From Enoplolaimus lenunculus (lineage: Eukaryota; Nematoda; Enoplea; Enoplida; Thoracostomopsidae): a stretch of 64,000 nt of DNA. The notes under the pieces were generated by a model. That model was given only the letters and a program-made list of their open reading frames with translations. It was not told the origin of the DNA and made no database searches. A program made the position numbers and the translations under genes. This document shows, one piece after another, positions 12,001-19,000 of the stretch. The DNA lies in assembly GCA_030248215.1 (NCBI GenBank), contig JASANG010002570.1:186001-250000 (forward strand), in the 5' to 3' direction. Position 1 is the stretch's first letter. Each line of letters opens with the position of its first letter.

Positions 12001-13186
12001 TGGTGTTAAAATCAATAGAAGTTTGAGTTTTGTCTAAAAGAACGAATATAAAAATAAGGATGTTGGGTTAAACTAAACATGGGAAGACTTGAAAATAAAT
12101 AACAGTCCGTTAAAGGTTTCGTCGATAACTAACACCAGGACAAATGCATGTGCTACCACAATATTGGGTAGCAACCTACAAGCATGGTGCAGTGGAGAAA
12201 ATTTTAGCCCTTTCACTCATAGAGTATACTATGAGCAACTAAATACAATAATGTACGAGCATGACACACACTGTGAGCAGCGTTTAACGTTTATAACATA
12301 TATGCGCAGTGCAAAATCTCCACAAGACGTGAGAGCCTACTCGGGCTCGAGCGTCAAGCTCCTATAGCTCAGTGGTCATCATAAACGCCTCCCACCCGTG
12401 AGACTGGGGTTCGAATCTTACCTTGAAAATACATATCATATGAAACTGAAAATATTCATGTGAGAAAGGGTTAAATAAACCGTTCAATGTAAATTCCAAT
12501 GAGTTGATTAATCAATTCAGCTAGCGAGTTGGTTATTTCTGAATTAATACCAGTAAACATTAACTCACTCTGAGTTGATTTGATTCTCACTCTGAGTTGA
12601 GCTGACGCTGGGTGAGTTGATTAATTAACTCAGAATGAATTGAATCAATTCAAGTTTCTGAGTTCTGAAAGTCTTAACTCAGACTGAGTGATTCAACTTT
12701 CTGAGTTAAAATCAACTCACTGAAATTTACAGTGTTGCAGCTTCTAATTTTTCTTCGCTAAAAACTTTTTTGCTCTATATATTGCTTAATACAGGACCCT
12801 CTGGATCATGCCGCTGTACCCTCGTGGTGTATATATTTTGGCCTCACGTAGGACGTCATCTCGTTTCTGGATCAGCACATGCACCCCTGAATACTCCAAT
12901 GAGAAGTAAATTCTTATACAAATTTGGTATCGATTGCTGTTTACAGGCTCGCGGATTACTGTACCAATTTATACGACGCGACCGAATTCCGTGCACCCTT
13001 AAAGACGTTTGCAGTCAACTGCAGTCTTGCTCAATGCAGTTTGCGCAACAAAACGCAACAGTTTGCAACCGGAGCGATTCAGTGAACAATTCATCAACAC
13101 ATCACGGATGGGAAGGTGGAAGCACTCCGAAAATTGAATGCGTTCAAGTTCACGATGATAAGAAACCCTGCTGTGGAGCAAATTAA
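84..13186 (+). CDS. TBC1D16: TBC1D16-like Rab GTPase-activating protein, 3' eight coding exons
   Basis: Coding exons read from splice sites and matching reading phase: 84-265, 1099-1278, 2186-2334, 7586-7726, 8170-8473, 9656-9811, 11656-11844, 12947-13186 (stop TAA). They give about 512 residues; the N-terminal part lies left of the window. The order of conserved blocks follows vertebrate TBC1D16 as I remember it: MRSLRLFYGD, then FHHGGLDKL, then the TBC domain from AIFFGGVEPSLRRDAWPFLL to RGLLYQF. The arginine-finger block (KDVVRTDRRNPF, exon 4) and the glutamine-finger block (GYIQGMSDLLAPIL, exon 5) are intact, so the protein should be able to speed GTP hydrolysis on a Rab; known TBC1D16 acts on Rab4 and Rab5 in endosome recycling. 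Exon 5 carries an extra Ser/Pro/Thr-rich stretch after the FVGLM block. The short tail after the domain is Cys/Ser-rich. Introns hold a LINE and many inverted-repeat elements. The 1278/1279 donor (GTCGGA) is weak. No nearby AATAAA was seen after the stop. Confidence 0.9.
536..697 (+). mobile_element. Hexamer inverted-repeat element, subfamily B, worn copy
   Basis: Starts inside the left terminal repeat (CAGGGGCGGAACAGTATT), runs through imperfect CCTAAG hexamers and the usual AGTCTAAAGC segment, and ends in CCACCCGTGATCTTTATTTG. Lies in the TBC1D16 intron. A detached hexamer scrap sits at about 340-365. Confidence 0.6.
819..1067 (-). mobile_element. TTAA-flanked element with tRNA-like core
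   Basis: Ends are inverted (CCCTTTCTCACAT at left, ATGTGAGAAGAGG at right) and both ends abut TTAA (815-818 and 1068-1071), as expected for piggyBac-type insertion. The core, read on the minus strand, has a B-box-like GTTCGAATCC. The right end is only about 28 bases before the exon at 1099. Confidence 0.7.
1358..1500 (+). repeat. Dispersed repeat with poly-C core
   Basis: A unit with CATACAAGGGCTTTCGATGAC-like sequence, a GTTGAAGATTTTC motif and a C-rich tail recurs at 52370-52480 on this strand and, inverted, at 57555-57665 and 63105-63260. No terminal repeats were recognised; family unknown. Confidence 0.5.
1986..2075 (+). repeat. Short C-rich dispersed repeat
   Basis: The block starting GTGCCGGAGCAGCCAC and continuing through C-rich text to CCCTAAC recurs at 46428-46500. 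It may be the 3' end of a SINE or LINE. No coding sense seen. Confidence 0.45.
2494..2645. repeat. Long near-perfect hairpin
   Basis: The arms TGCGTACACCAGGTGACTTT and its complement (about 2516-2535 and 2602-2621) extend both ways, with a short loop around GCGTTTTTTGGC. Total stem is about 60-70 bases per arm with few mismatches. Lies in the intron after the exon ending at 2334. Probably a small foldback element; a hairpin RNA precursor is an alternative. Confidence 0.65.
3066..3283 (-). mobile_element. Hexamer inverted-repeat element, subfamily B
   Basis: Bounded by GGCCCATGTAAAAATCAGG at left and TTTACATGGCC at right, with TTAGGC hexamers between. Flanks AAATAAGC and AAAGAAAC agree at 6 of 8 bases, in keeping with a worn 8-bp target duplication. 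A short extra segment duplicates part of the left end. Confidence 0.75.
3408..6806 (+). mobile_element. Full-length LINE (RTE-like non-LTR retrotransposon)
   Basis: Short 5' leader (about 160 bp), a single 1066-codon ORF, a 3' leader of about 20 bases and an ATG/GAT trinucleotide tail (6785-6803). The single APE-endonuclease plus reverse transcriptase ORF, very short 3' UTR and short tandem tail are typical of the RTE group. The flanks (about 3372-3407 and 6807-6870) together resemble the uninterrupted sequence at 12040-12112, which places the insertion point inside an older repeat. The ends are inferred from that comparison, so 5-10 bases of uncertainty remain. Confidence 0.8.
3567..6767 (+). 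CDS. LINE endonuclease-reverse transcriptase with internal PHD finger
   Basis: One uninterrupted 1066-residue ORF beginning at the first ATG after the leader. Residues about 16-54 and 144-345 form an APE-type endonuclease: WNVRTL, the catalytic Glu in LSETRF (E51), GDWNAQLG (D237, N239) and SSDHGLV (D332, H333). Between the two halves, residues 84-130, sits a C4HC3 zinc finger (C84, C87, C98, C101, H106, C109, C127, C130), a PHD-type spacing. The reverse transcriptase spans about 540-900, with NYRGISLL, GFVDFAAAFD (D688), the GVRQGG block and FADD (791-795). The C-terminal part has the RRLYWFGHVARM block common in this LINE group. GC content is visibly higher than in the host introns. The intact frame suggests a young insertion. 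Clade assignment (RTE versus a relative) rests on memory of motif patterns. Confidence 0.9.
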   Translation: MSFQPYRFNFHRRQELRIASWNVRTLLPSGATDIVSRTLSRHDINIACLSETRFPDSGCKPILPCFKTDNRRQRFTDSNFRYPCTVCLGNATRGSIGCTKCGLWCHYTCAGFDCIRTARASAAAWKCIVCRDEEKANEDLPKKSYTLYWSGPSDGSGNHGVGIALEQSLASCVKAYDFISPRVMRIRVKCRPFNLCIVSVYAPTETSTDAVKDQFYSEVDTALAGVAKSDFLIVAGDWNAQLGPRHPCEGSMLGPFSLGTRSNNGDRLVSLIGQQRLFATNTGFKHKRRHLATWMSNAGNAENQIDFILVRDRWRTSVLDSRTFWGNEWSSDHGLVRCRVRIRFSASKSRPMKKRYDVDRFKVVETREDFRQTYVRVGTAHNVDADVEQRCALMATNLNQACSETLGVRRINRSGWISNETISLMDQRRSQPKCNRLRNAVRRAVAGDREVMWTRFVVDAEQANRVGDSRKLFQMVKSLNKKGCAPPTLKDRNGILIDGKQAKLDRWAEHFKELLNRPSPANPLSAEDLGTPIPATCIRVEPPSLEDVKKAIRSTRSGRAGGEDGLPPEAYKYGGEPVATDLVSLFETIWRSESIPSDWEIAEVVPLFKKGDKSMCKNYRGISLLDIASKILEAVLMDRIKQWRDPLTRENQAGFRAGRSCADQIFTLRQVIETRNEFGRATFIGFVDFAAAFDSIDRDSLWLIMAASGVPQKIISMFRALYRSTKCRVGVYGTATDTFEIHTGVRQGGISSPILFNWCVDWLLKVSFDDHDDGVLMGSETDDSSVLSDLTFADDIAVLAESPEQLQRMLDRLDENAKRIGLVISTAKTKILCCGTETRPKISIARETIEVVVDFTYLGSSISSSGDGSTEIRTRIAKAYNAMLALKAVWGNRNLSKQLKRRIYMACVRPVLLYACETWPIKANHERRLDAFDHQMLRWILHVSYRDHVTNVEVRRQMGIKETVSESILKRRLYWFGHVARMETVRLPFKSLFHPIPADEGWRRPFRGVRNTWQRKLFKDVNCRPVHDIVNRNAAVFKRDYLTLLRQLAMDRSGFVLLVDKIASCK
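6807..6900 (+). repeat. Fragment of TA-target element interrupted by the LINE
   Basis: The text AAATAACAGTCCGTAACCGAATAG matches the inner part of the CTGTAGTGACCC-type elements at 14514, 53855 and 61928. It continues the left flank at 3372-3407, so the LINE appears to have landed inside this older element. Confidence 0.5.
7893..8093 (+). mobile_element. Hexamer inverted-repeat element, subfamily B
   Basis: Complete copy from GGCCAGTGTAAAGAACAGGG to CTGTACATGGGCC with CCTAAG hexamers and AGTCTAAAGC inside. The flanks are a perfect 8-bp duplication, AAATTGTT at 7885-7892 and 8094-8101. It ends 76 bases before the TBC1D16 exon at 8170. Confidence 0.88.
8566..8958 (+). mobile_element. hAT-like non-autonomous element with TTCCGG repeats
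   Basis: Begins CAGGGTGCGACCCG and ends with GATTGCAGCCTG. Flanks GATGTGAG and GGTGTGAG agree at 7 of 8 bases. The CAGGGTG terminus and 8-bp duplication are typical of hAT elements. The inside is a run of GGTTCC-type hexamers plus AT-rich filler, with no ORF. Confidence 0.7.
9395..9641. mobile_element. Palindromic TA-target element, CACTGTAAAT family
   Basis: Left end CATTGTAAATTTCGG, right end GAATTTACAGTG, with many GAGTT/AACTC blocks that fold back. The right end lies 14 bases before the TBC1D16 exon at 9656, so it sits within the 3' splice-site region. Confidence 0.75.
10270..10630. repeat. GC-rich 21-bp minisatellite with hairpin leader
   Basis: About ten copies of a 21-bp unit (GGACGGCGCTGTACGGGCGA plus one base) from about 10360 to 10620. 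It is preceded by a hairpin around 10296-10372 whose arms contain CCGTCCGTCAC and its complement. It is open in several frames on both strands only because 21 is a multiple of three; not a gene. Related text occurs at 15658-15700 and 54735-54890. Confidence 0.85.
10915..11125 (+). mobile_element. Hexamer element remnant, subfamily C, partly duplicated
   Basis: Two consecutive runs of TAAGCATATCC, hexamers and AAGCAAAA, then a C-type right end (ACGGCCCCAAAAGTAACATGG). No left terminus found. Confidence 0.55.
11276..11524 (-). mobile_element. Hexamer inverted-repeat element, subfamily B
   Basis: Runs from GGCCCATGTATAGATGGGC to CTTTACATTCGCC with TTAGGC hexamers. A perfect 8-bp duplication AAGTATTT lies at 11268-11275 and 11525-11532. 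It ends about 130 bases before the TBC1D16 exon at 11656. Confidence 0.87.
12208..12470 (+). mobile_element. TTAA-type element with tRNA-like core, second subfamily
   Basis: Starts CCCTTTCACTCATAGAG after TTAG and ends GTGAGAAAGGG before TTAA (12471-12474). The core has an A-box-like TAGCTCAGTGG and a B-box-like GGGGTTCGAATC about 40 bases later, on the plus strand. Same subfamily as 43781-44043. Confidence 0.7.
12485..12734. mobile_element. Palindromic TA-target element, CACTGTAAAT family
   Basis: Left end CAATGTAAATTCCAATGAG, right end GAAATTTACAGTG, with GAGTT/AACTC blocks throughout. Lies in the last TBC1D16 intron, 14 bases after the TTAA-type element. Confidence 0.75.
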
Positions 13187-13207
13187 TCCATTAGGCACAG
13201 AGTATAT

Positions 13208-13337
13208 GACCAATGTATAGAACAGGGCCGGAACAGTAGTGTAAGCATATTCCTAAGCCTAAGTCTATAAGCCTAAGCGTATGGATGAGACTATTCCTAA
13301 GCCTAAGCCTAAGCAAAAAAATTAGTCTAAAGCTTAA
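13208..13337 (+). mobile_element. Hexamer element, subfamily A, cut by the TTAA array
   Basis: Begins GACCAATGTATAGAACAGG just after the TBC1D16 stop and stops in the AGTCTAAAGC segment, where the tandem array at 13338 begins at a TTAA. The missing right part is not found on the other side of the array, so sequence was also lost there. Confidence 0.65.
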
Positions 13338-14509
13338 CTCGTTCTCACATGAATATTTTCTATTTCTCGTGAGACCTACTTTTATGCTAGGATTCGAACT
13401 CCAGTGACTGGAGTTGGAGGCGTATTCCATCACCACTCAGCTATAGGATCTTGACGCTCGAGCCGGAGGGGGCTCTCACGTCTTGTGGTGATTTAGTACT
13501 ATGTATACGTCTTGCAATTGTTAAACACGGTGCGATATATATTATTTAACGTATATACACTGCGCTAAGTTGCCTATAGGCAACGCAGTGTGAGAAGGGT
13601 TATAGATAGTAAACTGAAAATTTTTCGCTTATCCCTTTAACCCTTTCTCACATGAATATTTTCTATTTCCCCTGAGACCTACTTTTATGCTAGGATTCGA
13701 ACTCCGGTGACTGGAGTGGGAGGCGTATACCATCACCACTCAGCTATAGGAGCTTGACGCTCGAGCCCGAGGGGACTCTCACTTCTTGTGGTGATTTAGT
13801 ACTATGTATACGTCTTGCAATTGTTAAACACGGTGCGATATATATTATTTAACGTATATACACTGCGCTAAGTTGCCTATAGGCAACGCAATGTGAGAAG
13901 GGTTATAGATAGTAAACTGAAAATTTTTCGCTTAACCCTTTAACCCTTTCTCACATGAATATTTTCTATTTCCCCTGAGACCTACTTTTATGCTAGGATT
14001 CGAACTCCGGTGACTGGAGTGGGAGGCGTATACCATCACCACTCAGCTATAGGAGCTTGACGCTCGAGCCCGAGGGGACTCTCACGTCTTGTGGTGATTT
14101 AGTACTATGTATACGTCTTGCAATTGTTAAACACGGTGCGATATATATTATTTAACGTATATACACTGCGCTAAGTTGCCTATAGGCAACGCAATGTGAG
14201 AAGGGTTATAGATAGTAAACTGAAAATTTTTCGCTTAACCCTTTAACCCTTTCTCACATGAATATTTTCTATTTCCCCTGAGACCTACTTTTATGCTAGG
14301 ATTCGAACTCCGGTGACTGGAGTGGGAGGCGTATATCATCACCACTCAGCTATAGGAGCTTGACGCTCGAGCCCGAGGGGACTCTCACGTCTTGTGGTGA
14401 TTTAGTACTATGTATACGTGTTGCAATTGTTAAACACGGTGCGATATATATTATTTAACGTATATACACTGCGCTAAGTTGCCTATAGGCAACTCAATGT
14501 GAGAAGGGG
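13338..14509 (-). repeat. Tandem array of four TTAA-type elements, 303-bp period
   Basis: The segment TTCTCACATGAATATTTTC starts at 13342, 13645, 13948 and 14251, so the period is exactly 303 bp. Each unit holds the element (about 262 bp) plus a spacer of about 42 bp containing ATAGTAAACTGAAAATTTTTC. Units 2-4 are nearly identical, so the amplification is recent. The array is bounded by TTAA (13334-13337 and 14510-14513). The core, on the minus strand, carries TAGCTGAGTGGTGATGG and GAGTTCGAATCC, which look like RNA polymerase III A and B boxes. Confidence 0.88.
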
Positions 14510-14513
14510 TTAA

Positions 14514-14747
14514 ATTTTGAAAGTACATTCCTAAGTGTAACATTGTATTATCGCTCAAGCTATTGACACAAGACAAATAAACGTTTAATTCAACGGATAA
14601 TTGCAGTACCGGATATATATCAGTAACGAAGGGCGGCGGAGCTTGGGTTAAAAACAAATAACAGTCCGTAACCGAATAACAAGGGGGGTGGTACCCTGTG
14701 GAGAGGCCAAATAAATACCAGTCCCCCTCTTATTCGGGTCACTACAG
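14514..14747 (+). mobile_element. Truncated TA-target element, CTGTAGTGACCC family
   Basis: Matches the right half of the complete copies at 53855 and 61928, from TTTTGAAAGTACATTC to CGGGTCACTACAG, followed by TA. The left half is absent; the tandem array abuts it. Confidence 0.75.
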
Positions 14748-14752
14748 TAGGC

Positions 14753-14920
14753 GCCAGTGTATAGAATAGGGCCGAACAGCAGTACATGTATATTCCTAGG
14801 TCTAAGTCTAAGCCAAGCCAACGCGTACGAATGAGCTCAAGCCAAAACCAAAAAATTAATCTTGAAGCTTTAGCTTATGCTATTGCAGTCCCGCAGTTTA
14901 ACGTTTCGCCCCTGAATGGA
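14753..14920 (+). mobile_element. Hexamer element, subfamily A/B mosaic
   Basis: Starts CCAGTGTATAGAATAGGG directly after the previous element and ends GTTTCGCCCCTGAATGG. The left end is of A type and the right end of B type. Confidence 0.55.
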
Positions 14921-15173
14921 TCGTTGTAACGAATGAACTATTATGCTTTACACGGTTGGGCTGAACTATATTTTCGCTTGAAATATACGTGTAGGAAACC
15001 CCGTCAGAGCGTGAACGGATCAAAACATTCCGGTTGCAAGCATTGCTTCAAATTTCAGACCGAAAATCGCTCATTCGAACATAAAATCTAAGAGAACAAA
15101 TTTATTCTTGATACACGTCGAACTGTATCACAAATAAAATTAATTTCAAGACATCATTTTAAATGTGCAGCAC

Positions 15174-15539
15174 CAGAGTACAGCCTGAGGTCTGCCTCTG
15201 CCTTCGGCTCCGGCAGAAAATCGGCCTCCGGTTCCGGCTTCGAATTTTTGCCGAGGTTGCGGCAATTTCGATAGTAAAATTTTGCATAATTTTGCGCAAT
15301 TTATCTGTTTAGTCGCGCGTTTCGTTTTATATTTTTGTCACAATTTTCATGAAAATTGTCGAAAATTTGCAGGAAATTAGCGTAAACCAAGCAACTTAAC
15401 AACATTTTGCAGATACTGGCTAAAATTAACTATTTAACCATCAGTTTTATTTACCTAATTTCGCCTCATCTCCGGCTCCGGCAAGTTTCGTTGACATCCG
15501 GCTCCGAATCCGGTATTTTTGACCTCCGGTTGCACTCAG
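15174..15539. mobile_element. hAT-like element with CCGGAG hexamer core
   Basis: Ends CAGAGTACAGCC and GGTTGCACTCAG are inverted. A perfect 8-bp duplication TGCAGCAC lies at 15166-15173 and 15540-15547. Runs of GGCTCC hexamers lie near both ends, with AT-rich sequence between. No ORF. Confidence 0.8.
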
Positions 15540-15769
15540 TGCAGCACCTATCAGCATAGTTGTTAATTGATCTTATAACCTTTAAGGTTGGCGTTATCTG
15601 TTTAATAAATTTTAATGTCATCCGCTGCCTTCCGTTCTGTCACCGCGTCGTTGGGCACGCAAATTACTCGCGTCCGATGCCGCACGGTGATGGACGGCGT
15701 ATCAAGACAAATAACGCTCTCTTAATGAACAGCGAGCTTCAAAATTTCACACTGTTTTATGCATCAATT

Positions 15770-15895
15770 GGCCCATGTATAGAACAGGGCCGGAACAGTT
15801 GTATAAGCATGTTCTTAAGCCTAAGCCTAAGCAATAAAGTTATAGTCTAACGCTTAAACTGACTCTATTATAGCCGCGCCGAAAAACGATCCGGC
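15770..15895 (+). mobile_element. Hexamer element, subfamily A, short copy
   Basis: GGCCCATGTATAGAACAGGG at left, few hexamers, and GAAAAACGATCCGGCCGC at right. Lies about 125 bases past the MTRR stop codon. Confidence 0.65.
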
Positions 15896-16020
15896 CGCTA
15901 CTGTGCTGAATCGGAATTACAGACTCGCCACAGTCGTAGATCGATTACATAACAACCTATCACTATCAAACATGACATGTGTTTATATACAGTTTGTTGA
16001 GAATGACGTTTATTGTTTGG

Positions 16021-19000
16021 CTACGACCATATGTCTTGAAGATATCTTCCTTCCGATTTCAGCGATTCTAAATATTCTTTCGCTTCGTTCAAACTTGAAC
16101 CTAAAAACCCCAAAATGAGATTAAACAATCCGCCATATTTTGCCGTCTGACAAAGCAGTATACTGCTGAAAATTCATGCTTCAAGTAGCGCATTACATAA
16201 GGTTTGGTCCGTAACTTATTTATAATTAAGGCGTTAACAAAAAATTGCTGGATAGTCCGGCTAATTTGAACATACTGTTTTCCAAAGTGTAACAGGTGAC
16301 CCGTCTCCGTTTCCGGTAAAAATCGGTATACGTTTCCGTTTCTGTTACAGAAATAACGGAAATAGTTATTTTTATGCTCAAAACTTGTTTATAAGTTACG
16401 TATATCTCGCAATTTTTCATTACAGATATACTGCAATTGTTCAAAATGAAATAAATATTACGAAATTCTTTCTTCAAAATTTTACAAACACCGGCGAATA
16501 TTTGCACGTCTCAAATGTGTTGGCAGAAAAATAGAAAAACGTTTGAAACTTTCATACCTCAATATCTGATTTTTGTTTCCGATTCCCTTAGCTCGATCAC
16601 TATCCATTTCCGTTGCCGTTATTACCATCTGTTTACACCCTGCTCATTTCTAAATAAAGAGTGATTTGAAACTAATATTAATCAAAGTTGCGAGGCCATT
16701 CGATTTTAAAACCATCAAAAGACCTAATCCCAAACAAACTGACAATCCTTTGGCATTCGCACTGCCTTAGGTTTAGTTTGCACTAGTCTGACTAAAATTA
16801 AGCTTACGCTTACGCATACTCTTAGCCTCCTGTCCGTGCGAAGTCTGTTGTTGTTGTTGTGCGTTCGAACGTCTGGACGCTAGGGCATCATTGACGGCCG
16901 GTGAAACGCCCGCTATGTTCCAACATTTTATACACGTTGGTCGGGCGTTTCCATAGGTCGTCAACCGTCGCGTTTGCGATAAGGAACTTCAATCAGTACG
17001 GCGTAAGTGCGGGGCAGACTTGCACAACTCGTCGGGCTTCCTCCGGATGAAGAGGAGGTACCTTCCAAGTAGCCGACAGGCCCTTACTTCGAGATCTGTT
17101 TAAGTACATTGCCCCTTTAACCTTAATTTATATCTCCTTACCTTTATGCTCCTGTAATATTTCAATCCACGCATTATAAACGTCATTTGCCATTCCGGAC
17201 GCATCTCCACAAACATACAGCCGACATCCGTGAGTGCTGTTGCTCGATAGCAGCTCAACTAACCGTTTACCATAGATTTTCATTGCATTTTGAACGTACC
17301 CAGTAGTAACTGTATAGTTTTCTGGCAATTCAACACCGTTATGCAAATGAGATTCCTGTAGCAGCTTAGCTATGTCATTAACGTTTACGTTTTCGTTCTT
17401 GACCGAATCTGTTGAATTTTTTGATCCGTTTGATGCTACTGTACCTTGCGCCAGATCAGCCGCCGCAGGATCTTGAGGTACGTCAGGCCGTGAGAAACTC
17501 ACACTGAGATGTGTTAAAATGTTCGTTTTCAACAAATGTTCCAATTTGTTCCTAAAATACATAATATAAGTGTAATCATTCAATAACTACAACGTTATTC
17601 TTCCATTGAAATTTTGCATTTATACATCTAAAAAATCAGAGTGGTAACCTCTGCCGAAAATAACGAAAAAATAATACAAACGTGTTTTGCGTCATTAGGT
17701 CAAGTATGACACAAGGAATCTGGATCTACAGCATTTTTTGCTTTTCCTCGAAAAGTTAAATATTTGCCCTAAGTCGTTCACTTATAACTAAGTCGGCAAA
17801 GAAGCTTAATAAAGACATTATCACAAACTACAGACACAAATTTGCGAGCAATAATTCTGGCTTACCTGTATATGTAGTCATATCTGGCATTCCGGCATCC
17901 GAAAAACAACCATCGTTCCGTTGCGAGTTTCTGGTCAGTCTGCTCGCCCAAAATACCGTCTAACTCTTCTAAAAAACCTAAATACGGTGCTAAGCCAGTC
18001 CCAGGTCCAATTAGCACCATTGGAGTCTCAGCTGCATCCATATGATCGTCTGGTAAACTAAACGATGTCCGCTTTTTCAAAAACACATCAACAAGTTGTC
18101 CTGGCTCGATTGTGTTACACAAATATCCGCTGGACAACCCATTTCGATCGTAAAACCTTCCACCAGTTAGGTCAGCAGGTATCTGAGTCCGATTGAGAAC
18201 AAACCGAATTTTGCCATAGGGCAGTGCATCATCTGTCGCTGTCACTGAACCGGTAGTATCAGTTGATAATACTGACAGAGAACTGTCTGTCCTGGCGCTT
18301 GCGTCTTCGTTATCTGACACTGTGGGAAAATTTTGCAATTTTCTCACTATTCTAGTCGTTTTTCTTACGGTGCTAGACGTAGTTCCACTGGTCGATGACG
18401 CGACTGAGTACGGTCGTGGCTGTAGTCTAGGCAAAAGTTCGACGAACCGGGCGACAGGTACTCGAGACGAGACAATAGATGGAAATGCGTGGATGACGTC
18501 CAAGAGGCCAAGTCTTGGTTTAAGAATCAAACGAACAAAATCTGCTGACGCTGAAGTTGCACATAAACGAAGCATTGCAGATTTTTCGCTGTTCGATGTG
18601 GCATAATCAGCCAATGCCCGAAACAATGTCTAGAAAACCTTAGACAAACGTTAGTTCAAGTATTTTACAGTGACATCTGCCAGAGCTTGAATCAATATAA
18701 AGCAATGCGAAAAACGGGATCAGTTACGGATCAAAATGTCCATGTTACTTTAAGGGGCGTAAAGGTTTTTGGTGGGTCTATAAATTCTAGATTACAATTT
18801 TTTGGTTAGTCTTAGGCTTAGGTTTCGGAACACATTTCTGTAACGCTTAGGCTTAGGCTTAGGCTTAGGAATACGCTTAATCTACTGTTACGCCCCTAAA
18901 AGTAACATTGGCCGATCAAAATGTAAGCGAAAAAACGCAGTTATTTTTTGAAAACAAATTTTTTTCTGAACAAAGCAACAACAGAACTAATAAATTAGTT

